NCBI RefSeq assembly: GCF_008065135.1 | Contig: NZ_CP042914.1 | Span: 7,545,404 to 7,609,403 of the forward strand | From: Roseimaritima ulvae | GTDB taxonomy: Bacteria > Planctomycetota > Planctomycetia > Pirellulales > Pirellulaceae | Length of the DNA: 64,000 bases | Direction of reading: 5' to 3' | Part shown: piece after piece, positions 28,091 to 37,900 of the stretch | Numbering within the stretch: the stretch's first letter is position 1 | Layout: each line of letters opens with the position of its first letter | Program-made: the position numbers and the translations under genes | The notes under the pieces: model-generated | Seen by the model: only the letters and a program-made list of their open reading frames with translations | What the model was told of the DNA's origin: nothing | The model's database searches: none

Positions 28091-30133
28091 TTACTGGCGT
28101 AGGTAAGTCACCTCAAAGGCTTTGCAGGATCGGTGTTTTTGCAGGCGGTTGGAGATTGCGAATGAGTCGTTGGCGTCGTACTTTTGGAAAACATCGAGGC
28201 CGCGGTCGAGAAGGATCTTCCAGCCGGTGTCGGTAACGATGTGACGAGCGTGGATCGTGGACTCGAAAGTCCAGGAGAACAAAATCCCGATGGGCAGACA
28301 GCTCTTCTGAATCTTCTCGAAGAATTCAAGCTGTTTCTCGCTGCTGAATTCCTCCTCAGAGGTAATTAGTTCGATCTCAACTCGCTCATCGTCCGGTTTG
28401 ACTCGGGCCACTGTTTCGATGAATTCCATCAGGTTACGGGCTTGGTGGAAGATACGGATGTAGGGGTCCGTTAGCACGATCTTGGTCGCGCCGGCAACGT
28501 ACGCTCCAAACAGTGTGTCAAATTCGATGCCACGCTGATTCTCTTTGACAGTGACGTGACCTTCCTCCGGACCAGACGCCTCGGCCTTTTTAACTGGCTC
28601 GGCTAGTTGTGCCGGAGTCGATGGCTCAGCTGGCTCTGAATCCGATTCACCACTCTTGTAATAGATTGCCGGATACTGGTTCTCTTCCAGTGTCTGAACC
28701 ACCACCTCCTCGCCTTGCGGGTTGGTGTACGCGAAACGCACGTCGGCGTACGTTTGGTCAATCCGCATCAACTGGTCCTTGACACGTTTTCGCCCCTCGA
28801 TCGCAAACACCAGCAGTTCTTCAAGTTCTTCATTCGTCGCGTCTTGGTTTGGGAAGATGATTTTGATTAGACCGGAAAACGTCTTGTTGATCGCGTCACG
28901 GTCGCGAGTCGAGATCTGCTCAGAAAGTTGCAGCTTCGTAGCGTAGAGATGCGAGTAGTCAAAGCTGCGTTGTTGCTTCAAAATTTCGGCCAGATAGTCC
29001 ACGACGAAACCGAAGTCCGAAGTAAACATGTCGCCGCGGATGATGTCAACTTCCCAGCCGGGGATGAAAAAGTGGATTCGGTCGAGAAACGCCGAGTCGT
29101 GGTACTTCGTCGGTAATTCATCGAACAAGTCGCTGTGCCGTAGCATGTGGGCAACGGTGTGCTGCGTATTGCCCACGAACGCCATCGATGCTTCCGCGCC
29201 CAGTGTCTCGATCCCTCGGGAAAACGTCTTGTTGGCCATGTAGTTCTTCATGATGTCGACCAAAGCCTTGTCGACGCGTTTGGCTTTCCCGGCGAATTCA
29301 TCGAATGCCACGCAGTCCCAATAGCCAACAAGCCCCAGACTGCCGGTAGCGTTATTCACAAATAGCTTTGGAACGGTAACTTCGCCGCCGGAGATCAACA
29401 TTCCGTGTGGTGAAAATTCGCTGTAGACATGCGACTTGCCGGTTCCTTTCGGCCCCAATTCGATCAAGTTGTAATTACGTTCACAGAACGGGATCAGTCG
29501 AACGAGTTGCAGCAGTTTGCTGCGTTTGCCGAATGAGTCTGGATTGAATCCGATGCTCTGAATAAGTGTGTCAATCCATTCTTCCGTCGTGAATTGCTTT
29601 CGTGAGGCCAGATAGCCATCGAAATCAAAACTGGATAGCTGGATGGGTTTCAGTGATTCCAGAATCCATGGCACCGTCTTTTCGTCTTCGTCATGTTGAT
29701 ACTCAATGTCGGCGATGCACCAAACACCGCCGACCAGCAGCTTCTGATGTTTCTTCACCGTGCTGGCCGGCACGGCAACCTTGTTAATGCCCAGGTTCGC
29801 GAACGTCGCTTGATAAACGTCTTCTTTGTCATTCAACTCAACGCTGATGCGATCAATGATTTTCCGCAGCTTCTTCTCGCGGATCTGAGATCGGACCAAG
29901 CCAGCTTCACTGCGATTAACGTAGTGCTTTGCCAGGATTTCCTTGACCGTCTCGATTCCAGTCTGAATCGAATCTTCGTCGGAGGTCGCGCAGTATTGAC
30001 CAAGCAAGTACTCCAACACGTAAGACGGTACGATCGCATTCCCTTTGACCGCTTTGACCAGGTCTTTGCGGACCACGAGTCCACCGAAATGTTCGTTAAT
30101 CTTTTTATCAAGTGGACTCATTTCGGAATTCAT
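28091..30133 (-). CDS. brxL: BREX type 1 Lon-like ATPase BrxL
   Basis: A 680-residue protein with the BrxL layout: N-terminal domain (PLDKKINEHFGGLVVRKDLV), AAA+ core with Walker A GPKGTGKS (residues 227-234) and Walker B VAFDEF (Asp278, Glu279), and a C-terminal Lon-protease-like region. Between them is a Pro/Glu-rich linker (about residues 500-530). BrxL forms ring-like assemblies on DNA and is needed for phage exclusion in type 1 BREX. The ATG overlaps the stop of the S23-like gene as ATGA, so it is translated coupled to that inserted gene rather than directly to pglZ. It is the last gene of the operon. Confidence 0.93.
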   Translation of the reverse strand: MNSEMSPLDKKINEHFGGLVVRKDLVKAVKGNAIVPSYVLEYLLGQYCATSDEDSIQTGIETVKEILAKHYVNRSEAGLVRSQIREKKLRKIIDRISVELNDKEDVYQATFANLGINKVAVPASTVKKHQKLLVGGVWCIADIEYQHDEDEKTVPWILESLKPIQLSSFDFDGYLASRKQFTTEEWIDTLIQSIGFNPDSFGKRSKLLQLVRLIPFCERNYNLIELGPKGTGKSHVYSEFSPHGMLISGGEVTVPKLFVNNATGSLGLVGYWDCVAFDEFAGKAKRVDKALVDIMKNYMANKTFSRGIETLGAEASMAFVGNTQHTVAHMLRHSDLFDELPTKYHDSAFLDRIHFFIPGWEVDIIRGDMFTSDFGFVVDYLAEILKQQRSFDYSHLYATKLQLSEQISTRDRDAINKTFSGLIKIIFPNQDATNEELEELLVFAIEGRKRVKDQLMRIDQTYADVRFAYTNPQGEEVVVQTLEENQYPAIYYKSGESDSEPAEPSTPAQLAEPVKKAEASGPEEGHVTVKENQRGIEFDTLFGAYVAGATKIVLTDPYIRIFHQARNLMEFIETVARVKPDDERVEIELITSEEEFSSEKQLEFFEKIQKSCLPIGILFSWTFESTIHARHIVTDTGWKILLDRGLDVFQKYDANDSFAISNRLQKHRSCKAFEVTYLRQ

Positions 30134-30525
30134 ATTTTCGATTTTGGATTGTTTGCACGGAGTGTTTTTTGGGACGCGACAACCATCGCGACTATTTCGT
30201 CGAATTCACTGATCAGCTCTGTCAGTCGTTCAGGTTTGACCAACTCAGACTCGCCAATGAGTTCAAGCCAATATCCCGACTCGTCGGCTTCTTCTTCCAC
30301 AATACGCAACTTGTTGATCATGTCGGCTGGCGACTTTGCACGACAAACTGCTCGGTAGTTCGCACCCACACTTGTCGACGACCTCAGTAACTGCTTGCCT
30401 AGAACTTCCGCTGTCATTCGCGATTTAGGATTCCCAACACTGGCCTGTTGGATCATAGCTTCAATCATCCGAACGGTCCTCAGTGCAAGCTGCTTCGTTC
30501 GTTGCTTAAACTCCGACTCGTTCAC
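30130..30525 (-). CDS. Four-helix-bundle (S23/IVP-type) protein inserted in BREX
   Basis: A 131-residue protein with the four-helix-bundle pattern of 23S rRNA intervening-sequence proteins: LGKQLLRSSTSVGANYRAVC and KLRIVEEEADESGYWLELI. A GTG at 30525 with AAGGAA upstream is the likely start; the ATG at 30561 reads through a repeat. The C-terminus ends NPKSKI, translated from the same AATCCAAAAT-type repeat. Homologues are usually tied to rRNA intervening sequences or occur as free-standing genes; their biochemical role is unclear. Its position between pglZ and brxL, with inverted copies of the repeat at both ends, looks like insertion of a small cassette. Confidence 0.82.
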   Translation of the reverse strand: MNESEFKQRTKQLALRTVRMIEAMIQQASVGNPKSRMTAEVLGKQLLRSSTSVGANYRAVCRAKSPADMINKLRIVEEEADESGYWLELIGESELVKPERLTELISEFDEIVAMVVASQKTLRANNPKSKI

Positions 30526-30570
30526 CGTGTTTCCTTCAATCCAAAATCCAAAATCGCACATCCAAAACCC

Positions 30571-33087
30571 CTAGTCAAAATCACTCGTGAACGACCGACG
30601 CAGAGTAAACGGCACGGACTTGTATTCCTTGTATTGAGACGTGTCGGAGATCGGTTCTTCCATCTTCAACATGATCTGTTGCTGGTTGTAGTTGTCGGCT
30701 TGCTTGGACAACAGCAATCGCACCTTCAATTCACGCTCGCGAGCATTCTCGCTGGTCAAATCAAACGCCAGCACGTGACTGTCCGAAATCAGCTCGCCAT
30801 CGGGCGCGTACAAGCCAACGCGTAACCGGCGAGCCTGTACCTTTTCGGTCACAGGTTCCGACTGATAGAAGACGACCGCCAACTGGCCCGTGGAAATCAC
30901 GATCGATGGTGGCGGGATCATGTCCACACCGACTGCCGTCACGTCGCTGCCGCGGCTCTTCTTAATCGAAATCACTGGAATCACGATTTCTTGCAACGTG
31001 CTTCCACCGTGCATGAACCGCGTGCTGCTACCGCTCTTACGGAAGCGATTTATCGACTTGGGGACAGCGACCTGCAAATCGCCATCCAGGCCTAGCGAAG
31101 ATGACGAATACAAATTGGCACCACCGGTCACCTGCAAATTGCGGCCAACCATGAAGCGACGATCCGACGCCGAAATGTCGCCGGCTACTTCGGCGGATGA
31201 AAAATCACTCTCTTCAACTTCGTCTTGGTACAAGAACCCATGGTCCGCCGTGACTACAACGTTCGTTGCCGTTCCGCTGGTTAGCTTTCTCACCAAGGCA
31301 ATCACGTCGTTGATGGCCCGTTCAGCTGCGTCAAATGCTTCACGTTCAGTCTTCTGCGTGTGACCTGTATTGTCAATCGTATCGTGATAGATATAGACCA
31401 CATCGTGGTCGCGAACCAAAGTTCGGAAATACTCTGTGTTCTTGTCCTTTATTTCGCGAGCCAAAACTGCAATTGCTGACGCGTCTTGCGAAATTTGTCT
31501 TGCGCCATTACTTAGGATTTTATTTCGGTTCGTTGTGCCTGACGTTGAAACGGCATCGGCGGCGACGGTTGGTGTCTTGTCGTTTTGAATTCGCAGGGTC
31601 TTGTGCGGCAGCAGAGCAGCCATTCCCAATTGTGTGTAGCTGGGGAGTGTCGTGATCATATGATCCAAATCAGCCTCAAACTTATCTTCTTGACGGACAC
31701 GACGACACAGTTCCTCGCCGACCTCAAAACGCATCGCGTCCGAGATGATCACATAAACCTTCTTGTTCTTCTCCAGCACACGTCGCACGTATTTGTCAAA
31801 GAAGCCCGTTTGTGGCCGGCTGTCGGGGATCGCCCACTTGTCTAAGCCATCCACCAATTCCTGCCAGCGGTCACCTAGCGGCATCAAGAATGCGTTCGTG
31901 TAACGTTTGCAAATCTCGTCGGTCAGCGTTCCCAACAACGTCGCACCGCCCGACTTGACGGTGTGGAAGATGAATTTGCGATAGACCTGATCCAATTTGT
32001 AGAACGTCTGGATGTACGCCGTCACGCCCTGCTGGAGCGATTCCAACTGAATCGAAAGCGTATCGAGCAAATGCAGCAACTCGGCCGCGTGTTCGACCGC
32101 TTCATAGTAGTGCTCGTACTTGGCATACCAGTGCCCGCGTCGCCGGCCACGAACCAATTGAGTGCATTCACCCGACGAGATAGTCTTCTTCGCAACCGCC
32201 GACGCCAGCTCGCTAAGAATCCGTTGGTCAACAAGCTCGAAGTAATCCAATTCAAATAGAGCCTTCATGTCACGATTTTCAAGATCGCCGACGATGCCGA
32301 GCATCTCCGCACACTGATGGGACAGCGTTTCAAACGCCGCTTCGTGTGTGCGAGAGTCCTTCCAGCGTTTCAGGAATACGAGTGCCTCGCTCCCAAGCCG
32401 AACTTCGCCGCCAACGTCCATGCGGTAGCACGACTTGAATAGCTCGATCGCAAAATCCTTCACGGTCGGCGAATCAGCCGCGTACTGGTAGACGTTCTTG
32501 GTTTGCTCCCACAGAAAACCATCGAGTCCACACTTGAGGATCAGATCGTATCGTTTTGCACCGTCGCCTTTGGCGAGTTCGGCAAGCAAGTTCTCGATCA
32601 CGCTATCCAAACGCGGCTCGTTGTCAGCGCAATCGGCGCAGACACCCAGCATCTTCATTGCGACTTGCGTCAATGTGTCGTTTTTGGTGACCTTCTTTTT
32701 CAGCGAGTCACGACGTTTGGCACTGTTGAAAAAGAACTCATGCCGCGAAACCAATGGCCGGAACTCATAGGGCAACTCCAACTCCGTCAGCCACAGCGAA
32801 GCCTTGTCGGTGCGGAAATCGGTGTGAGCCAACTGGACATCGAGCAGCCAGTTTTCCTTGTCCTCTGGAGGACCACCGGTTTTGAAAACAAGGAACTTTT
32901 GCTTCGGCTGCTGCCGCAGCATGCGGTACTTCAACCCGAACTCGTTGTTGGCTATTTCAACCTTTTCAACACCGGCGACATCAACAGACTCATAGTCTTT
33001 GCGCAACGAATCCTCTTCGTCGTACCAGAAGACAATGCGGTGTTTCGCAAAGAGTTTTCCTAGAGCTTGATTGATTCGATCAGTCAT
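30571..33087 (-). CDS. pglZ: BREX type 1 alkaline-phosphatase-like protein PglZ
   Basis: An 838-residue protein with the PglZ type 1 architecture: an N-terminal region beginning INQALGKLFAKHRIVFWYDE, and a C-terminal alkaline phosphatase superfamily domain with the metal-binding stretches VYVIISDAMRFEVGEELCRR (near residue 445) and VVVTADHGFLYQ (near residue 612). PglZ is required for BREX methylation and exclusion, and its nuclease or phosphatase activity is still debated. It starts 93 nt after the PIN-like gene and is followed closely by the S23-like gene. The length fits the family. Confidence 0.93.
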   Translation of the reverse strand: MTDRINQALGKLFAKHRIVFWYDEEDSLRKDYESVDVAGVEKVEIANNEFGLKYRMLRQQPKQKFLVFKTGGPPEDKENWLLDVQLAHTDFRTDKASLWLTELELPYEFRPLVSRHEFFFNSAKRRDSLKKKVTKNDTLTQVAMKMLGVCADCADNEPRLDSVIENLLAELAKGDGAKRYDLILKCGLDGFLWEQTKNVYQYAADSPTVKDFAIELFKSCYRMDVGGEVRLGSEALVFLKRWKDSRTHEAAFETLSHQCAEMLGIVGDLENRDMKALFELDYFELVDQRILSELASAVAKKTISSGECTQLVRGRRRGHWYAKYEHYYEAVEHAAELLHLLDTLSIQLESLQQGVTAYIQTFYKLDQVYRKFIFHTVKSGGATLLGTLTDEICKRYTNAFLMPLGDRWQELVDGLDKWAIPDSRPQTGFFDKYVRRVLEKNKKVYVIISDAMRFEVGEELCRRVRQEDKFEADLDHMITTLPSYTQLGMAALLPHKTLRIQNDKTPTVAADAVSTSGTTNRNKILSNGARQISQDASAIAVLAREIKDKNTEYFRTLVRDHDVVYIYHDTIDNTGHTQKTEREAFDAAERAINDVIALVRKLTSGTATNVVVTADHGFLYQDEVEESDFSSAEVAGDISASDRRFMVGRNLQVTGGANLYSSSSLGLDGDLQVAVPKSINRFRKSGSSTRFMHGGSTLQEIVIPVISIKKSRGSDVTAVGVDMIPPPSIVISTGQLAVVFYQSEPVTEKVQARRLRVGLYAPDGELISDSHVLAFDLTSENARERELKVRLLLSKQADNYNQQQIMLKMEEPISDTSQYKEYKSVPFTLRRSFTSDFD

Positions 33088-33180
33088 GATTGGTTTCCAG
33101 ATACGCTACCCAATTGGTCTACGGAAGCGATCTGGGATAGTCCCAGACCCTCGTTTCAGCGGCGTGCTATATCGTAGCAA

Positions 33181-33717
33181 TTACCGCTTTCGACCGCGTC
33201 CCTGGACCATGTCGGTCCCACCTACTTGCGTAAGTTGAATACGAAAGGCTTTGCTGTACTGATAGCCGTCGATTTTTCGACCAAGCCCACAAGCCGCAAG
33301 AATCTCTTCGAGCGAAATCCCCTGATCACCTAGGTTCAGGTTTCCAAGGACTTTGTAAACGATGGCGTCGCCCGACGAAATTTGAAAGCCATCTTTCTGA
33401 TTGACAAGAAACGCCAACGACTCAGCCTCTCCATCATCCAAGTCCGCAAAGTAGCTCGGATCGAACTGAGCCTTGAAAGACTCGACATCAGCCTGAGCAA
33501 CATCGAAAACAGTGATGGATTGACTGGCGATGTCGTTGGACAGGTCTATGTCACGGCCCCAATCGTCGTCCTGCACTTCGTGGTACTTTGATTCACGATT
33601 GGCAACAATTCCTGAGAGATGCACATCACATCGGTCAACGATTGTGGACCAAAGTTCGAGTTCGTGAAGCTTGATCACCACGCCAGCATCAAGAATCAGC
33701 AATTTCAACTTCGGCAT
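33181..33717 (-). CDS. PIN-like domain protein
   Basis: A 178-residue protein that begins MPKLKLLILDAGVVIKLHEL, with an Asp after a hydrophobic strand as in PIN ribonucleases. A later acidic motif DDGEAESLAFL and ISSGDAIVYKVLG fit the second and third acidic positions. The ATG at 33717 lies inside the end of the XRE-ImmA/IrrE gene (overlap 29 nt), showing tight coupling. XRE-ImmA/IrrE proteins paired with PIN proteins form toxin-antitoxin-like modules elsewhere, with the PIN protein as ribonuclease. Here the pair sits between pglX and pglZ. Confidence 0.7.
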   Translation of the reverse strand: MPKLKLLILDAGVVIKLHELELWSTIVDRCDVHLSGIVANRESKYHEVQDDDWGRDIDLSNDIASQSITVFDVAQADVESFKAQFDPSYFADLDDGEAESLAFLVNQKDGFQISSGDAIVYKVLGNLNLGDQGISLEEILAACGLGRKIDGYQYSKAFRIQLTQVGGTDMVQGRGRKR

Positions 33718-34813
33718 TCGCCTCGTGCTCCATGCCTGCATAAATTTCCGTTTCGACGATTTTCATCGCGGCCCGGCGTGAGATCCCCATGTATTTCGCA
33801 AACACGCCGGTGCCAATCATTCCCTTCTCGATGGCCTCACGCGCAAGAGCTTCAAATCGCATGGGGCGAGTTGGTGGAGTTTCGTCCCGGCGGCGTTCCC
33901 AAAGCTCAACCTTGCCGTCGATCTTCGCAAGCATTTCCACAGCCTTTGGCTTTTCGATCAGCTTGTTTGACACCATCTGCCAAACTAAAGCCTGCACCGA
34001 AACATCGAATTGCCGAGCGATCTCGAAGAGATCATCAAAATCCAGACTCTTCTTTCCGTTGCGTTGCGAAGCGACGGACAACTTGAGCGGCTCTGGCGGA
34101 ACCAGAAGACTGCCCGCAAAACAATTCGCCAGCTTCTCCTCATGATCACTCGCGAGAGAAGCATTCTCGCCAACCCGGAAAATCTTCCACGTCAGCAAAT
34201 GAAAGAGCTCGTGCGCCAAGTCGAAGTTGCGACGCCAGCGAATATTGTTGCTGTTTAACAAAATCGCAGCACCATAACGCTCATCCAGCGTGCATGCTGC
34301 CGTCCCCGAAGGCTCAAAGGGAAGGTGAAACACCTTCACACGGCATACTTCCTCGAGAACACGAAGCAGCGTGCCCCCAGGACGTTCGCCAAGCGAATGG
34401 CTCTTACGGAAATCATGCGCCAAACGCTCTGCGTCTGAGTAACTAAACGGCTGATTGCCACAAGATGCCAACGGCAGTTTGCAAAGCGTCGGATTCCCAG
34501 CGCACTGCTCCAAGCGTTGGTACTGACCCGCCAGCTCGATTAATTGCAGTTCGATCTGCGCACCACTATCTGCAGGCTTCTGTCGCCAAAGCACGACCTC
34601 CTGCTGAGGGTCACCTGCTTCGTAGAAGAGATCAGGTCGTCGACGGACAGCTTCCGCAATCTGGACCATCTGCAACGCTGACGGACCACGTTCGCGGCCG
34701 TCGCTCTCTAGCTCGGAAATCGTTGAAATTCCTATTCCCGTGGCTTCCGAGAGCTGTTTCTGGGTCATCCCAGCCGCTTCTCGAGCCCACTTTAGCCGCG
34801 TGCCAAAGCTCAT
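33689..34813 (-). CDS. XRE-family HTH fused to ImmA/IrrE-type metallopeptidase
   Basis: A 374-residue protein. Residues 1-65 form an XRE HTH (LKWAREAAGMTQKQLSEATG, ISTISELE). Residues 180-260 hold the zinc peptidase signature HELFH (201-205) with a downstream acidic stretch HEEKLANCFAGSLLVP. ImmA/IrrE peptidases cleave repressors or act as antitoxin partners. It starts 171 nt after the pglX stop, so it may have its own promoter, and its HTH could regulate that promoter. It overlaps the PIN-like gene. It is not a standard type 1 BREX gene, so it is an insertion or a regulatory add-on. Confidence 0.88.
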   Translation of the reverse strand: MSFGTRLKWAREAAGMTQKQLSEATGIGISTISELESDGRERGPSALQMVQIAEAVRRRPDLFYEAGDPQQEVVLWRQKPADSGAQIELQLIELAGQYQRLEQCAGNPTLCKLPLASCGNQPFSYSDAERLAHDFRKSHSLGERPGGTLLRVLEEVCRVKVFHLPFEPSGTAACTLDERYGAAILLNSNNIRWRRNFDLAHELFHLLTWKIFRVGENASLASDHEEKLANCFAGSLLVPPEPLKLSVASQRNGKKSLDFDDLFEIARQFDVSVQALVWQMVSNKLIEKPKAVEMLAKIDGKVELWERRRDETPPTRPMRFEALAREAIEKGMIGTGVFAKYMGISRRAAMKIVETEIYAGMEHEANAEVEIADS

Positions 34814-34984
34814 GTGATGCCTCTCTGTTTCTGGTTTTCTGTATTGTATCTCTCAATATCGTCAAGGGCAACACGAAATGTTCTGGATTTCAGAACACGG
34901 CCCTACAGGCTTCCAGCAGGAGGCGGGGACGCAAGGAGTCCTCGCTGACTCGTTGGATCAATGCACACCTTTCCGAATCCAAAG
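34814..34984 (-). promoter_or_regulatory. Spacer with possible internal promoter before the XRE-ImmA/IrrE gene
   Basis: This 171-nt spacer is the longest in the BREX operon. On the - strand it contains AGATACAATAC close to the start at 34813, which could serve as a -10 region for an autoregulated promoter. This is inference from position. Confidence 0.3.
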
Positions 34985-37900
34985 TCAAGAAAGTCCCGTT
35001 ACTTTCTTAAGAGCTTTGCCGAACAGCGGGTAGTTGTGCTTCACCCCGTCGTCGAGGTCGATCTCGATCTTTTGCTGGGCGAGGGGGAAGAGTGTGTCGC
35101 GTTCGTATTCTTCGAGTTCTTTGAGTTGTTTTTTGATCGCCGTGACTTCTTTGAGGGCTTTGGCTTTCTCGGCCGTCGTTGAGCCGCCGCTGTCGGCGAC
35201 CATTTGTTGGTGGTCGCGGCGGTGGGCCAGCTTATCGCGGAAGTCGCGGAGGTATTGCAGCACGCTGCTGACCGTGTCGGGGCGGTAGCGGTGCATGTAG
35301 ATCAGAGCGTTGAAGGTGCCTTTGGGGCTGCTGAACAACCAGTAAATTGGCCGCTTCTTGTAGAGTTTGACGTGATGGTTGTAGAACTCTTTGAGGAAGT
35401 AATCGCGGATTGTCTTTCGCTTGCGACCGGTGTTGTTCTCGGGATAAAGAGCGTCTTCGAGAAATTGCAAGTTCTCCGCGTAGTGCTCGGTGCCGAAGGT
35501 GACCTTCAAGAATTCTTTGAAGCGTTCGCTGATGTCATCCGTGAACCAGTCGCCATCGAGCATGGGAATGACATTGTCGTCATCAGGACAGAACGTGCAT
35601 GCTGCCTTGCACTCTTCTAGCCGAGAATCGTCGTACTCCCCTTCCAATCCAAAATCCAAAATAGTCAATCCAAAATACTCGCGAAGCGAATCGCCTTGAT
35701 TGGCAAGGATCAGTCCCGGTTTGTCCAGCGAGTAGCGACCCAACATGCAGCCCACCGCGTAGCTAATGAACTCTCGCATCGTGTCCGCAAGAAGAAGGGC
35801 TTCAAGCTCCTCTTCGCTTTTGTCTGAGCCGTAGCGAAAGGCTGGATTGCAGGTCAGCGTTACCTGTTCGTGAGATGTCTCAGGCGTTAACTCATCTTGC
35901 AGGCGGTATGCATCAATGAGAAGGCGATTATTCTCTCGCTCCAACTCTGCGAGCTGACTAACGTTGTCGCTCCACCTGCCACGGAGGGCCTGATATGCGT
36001 CCTCAAGGAGTCTAAGCTCAAGCCTCTCATCAAATAGCGGTAACGTTGCGAAGTCCCAAGCAACCTCGTACGCGTTCCAGTCATTCTTAACCAGCGCAAT
36101 GGAGGCGTCGATGGCATCTTCAATGTCGTCAAATACTTCCTCTACTTCAGGAAGAACTGGAATTGCCTTGATGTTCTCAACCTGAAAATTTAAAGAGGCG
36201 TTCAAAGACTTCATGAAGAAGAATGAGAGCTTCGAGCACAATAAACCTGTGAAGCACTTTCGCTTTCGATCCGAAGTCGTAAAGGCGGAGGAGCCTCCAA
36301 CGTCAAAAATGAATCCGGGGTCTGAGTACCGGACTCCAAAATAGAGCCCAACGAAGGACCAAGTAATTGAAGGATGAAAGTAGAATTGCTGGTTTTTCAA
36401 AACCCATACTTCAATTAGCTTATCCCATTTTTCCTCTGTGAAACCTTCCGCATAGTCGCGATCACGATACTTTTCTTTTACGACGCTTTTGAGGCGCTCG
36501 CCACCGCTTTCATAGTCAACGACATATTCGAGATTTCCGTACCACTTTCTAAACGCCCCGCCTTTGTTGTACGGAAACCATCGTGCTCTACTCTTGATTG
36601 ACTCTTCCAAAGAGCTACAAGCGAATCCAATTCGGCATAGTGATACTTCATGCCACAATCGCAAGAAACGCTTATTGTCGGTCGTAGCCATACCAAGCCG
36701 AACATCCAGATGCTCGCCCACAGGTACGCCGGTTTCAAATATCTGTCGTGTTCTTTCACTAACCCAATAGGCAATCGGTGCCCCTTCAATAGCTGAAAAG
36801 CGATCCTGAGAAGTGACGTAATATTCGGAATTGGCTTTCTTTTCCAGAAACACGGCCTGCTTATCTGCTGACTTGGGAGCAGAATTAAGGTCGTAGTAAA
36901 CGCCATGACTTCGTTTTGTGGTCTTTGTTAGCGAAAAAGCACAAGCGAGTGCGAACTTCGAGTTTAACTCTGGAAAACTGTTGAATCCTATGTGAACAAG
37001 TGAGTTGATGTTGCTTGATTCGAGCACTTCTGAACGCATATCGCAGAATGATGATAAGAACATCCAGTTCTGAATCGTTACGAGAGCCGCAATGCCTCCC
37101 TCAACAACCGTCTCTAATGACCTTTCGATGAAGATTCCAAATAAGTCTGCCTTGTTTTTTGGATGAACGTCGCGAGTCCAAGCGACTAGGCGACGATTCA
37201 TACCGTTCTTGCCCATGTAGGGCGGGTTTGCGACGACGACGTGATACTTGGGACTCAGATAATCGGCCTGCCGCAGCGCCTTGAGCACTTTCTGGTGAAC
37301 GCCCGCAAGGAACAGGTCTTCGCCCATCTGTTGAAGCGCGAGTAACTCCAGCACTTCGCTCACGTCCGTCACCAGTGGACGGATCAGCGAACCAAAGTTG
37401 TCCGCTTCCTCCCACTGATTCACGACTCCCTGCAAGCCGTCGCTGAACAGGTCGCGACCGACCTTGTCCATGTAAGCCGACAGGTCTTCGGGGTCGATTT
37501 TGACGTTCTCCAGCACGCAGATGTTCGGCTGCACGACTTTGCCGCCGGTGAGGAAGCGACGGTACTTTTCCCGCGCCTTCATGGTGAGCGCAAACGCGGC
37601 CAACGCTCCGGCTCGCTGGTCGATCTCGATGCCGTACAGATTGTGGGTCAGGATCAGTCGCGGGATGTCGGTCGCCTGATAGCCTTGCTCTTCGTAAATC
37701 GCGTACAGCAGATCAAACGCATACGTCAGCATGTGACCGCTGCCGCAGGCCGGATCGCAGATTTTGATTTCTTCGGGGCTACTGATCTGCAGGAAGTCGG
37801 TCTCCGGCTCTTCCGGTTGGATGTAGTAGTCCATCTGCTCGGCCAGCCGCGAGCCGGGATGGTTCAGCATCCATAACCGGCCCAGCGAGTTCTCGACGAG

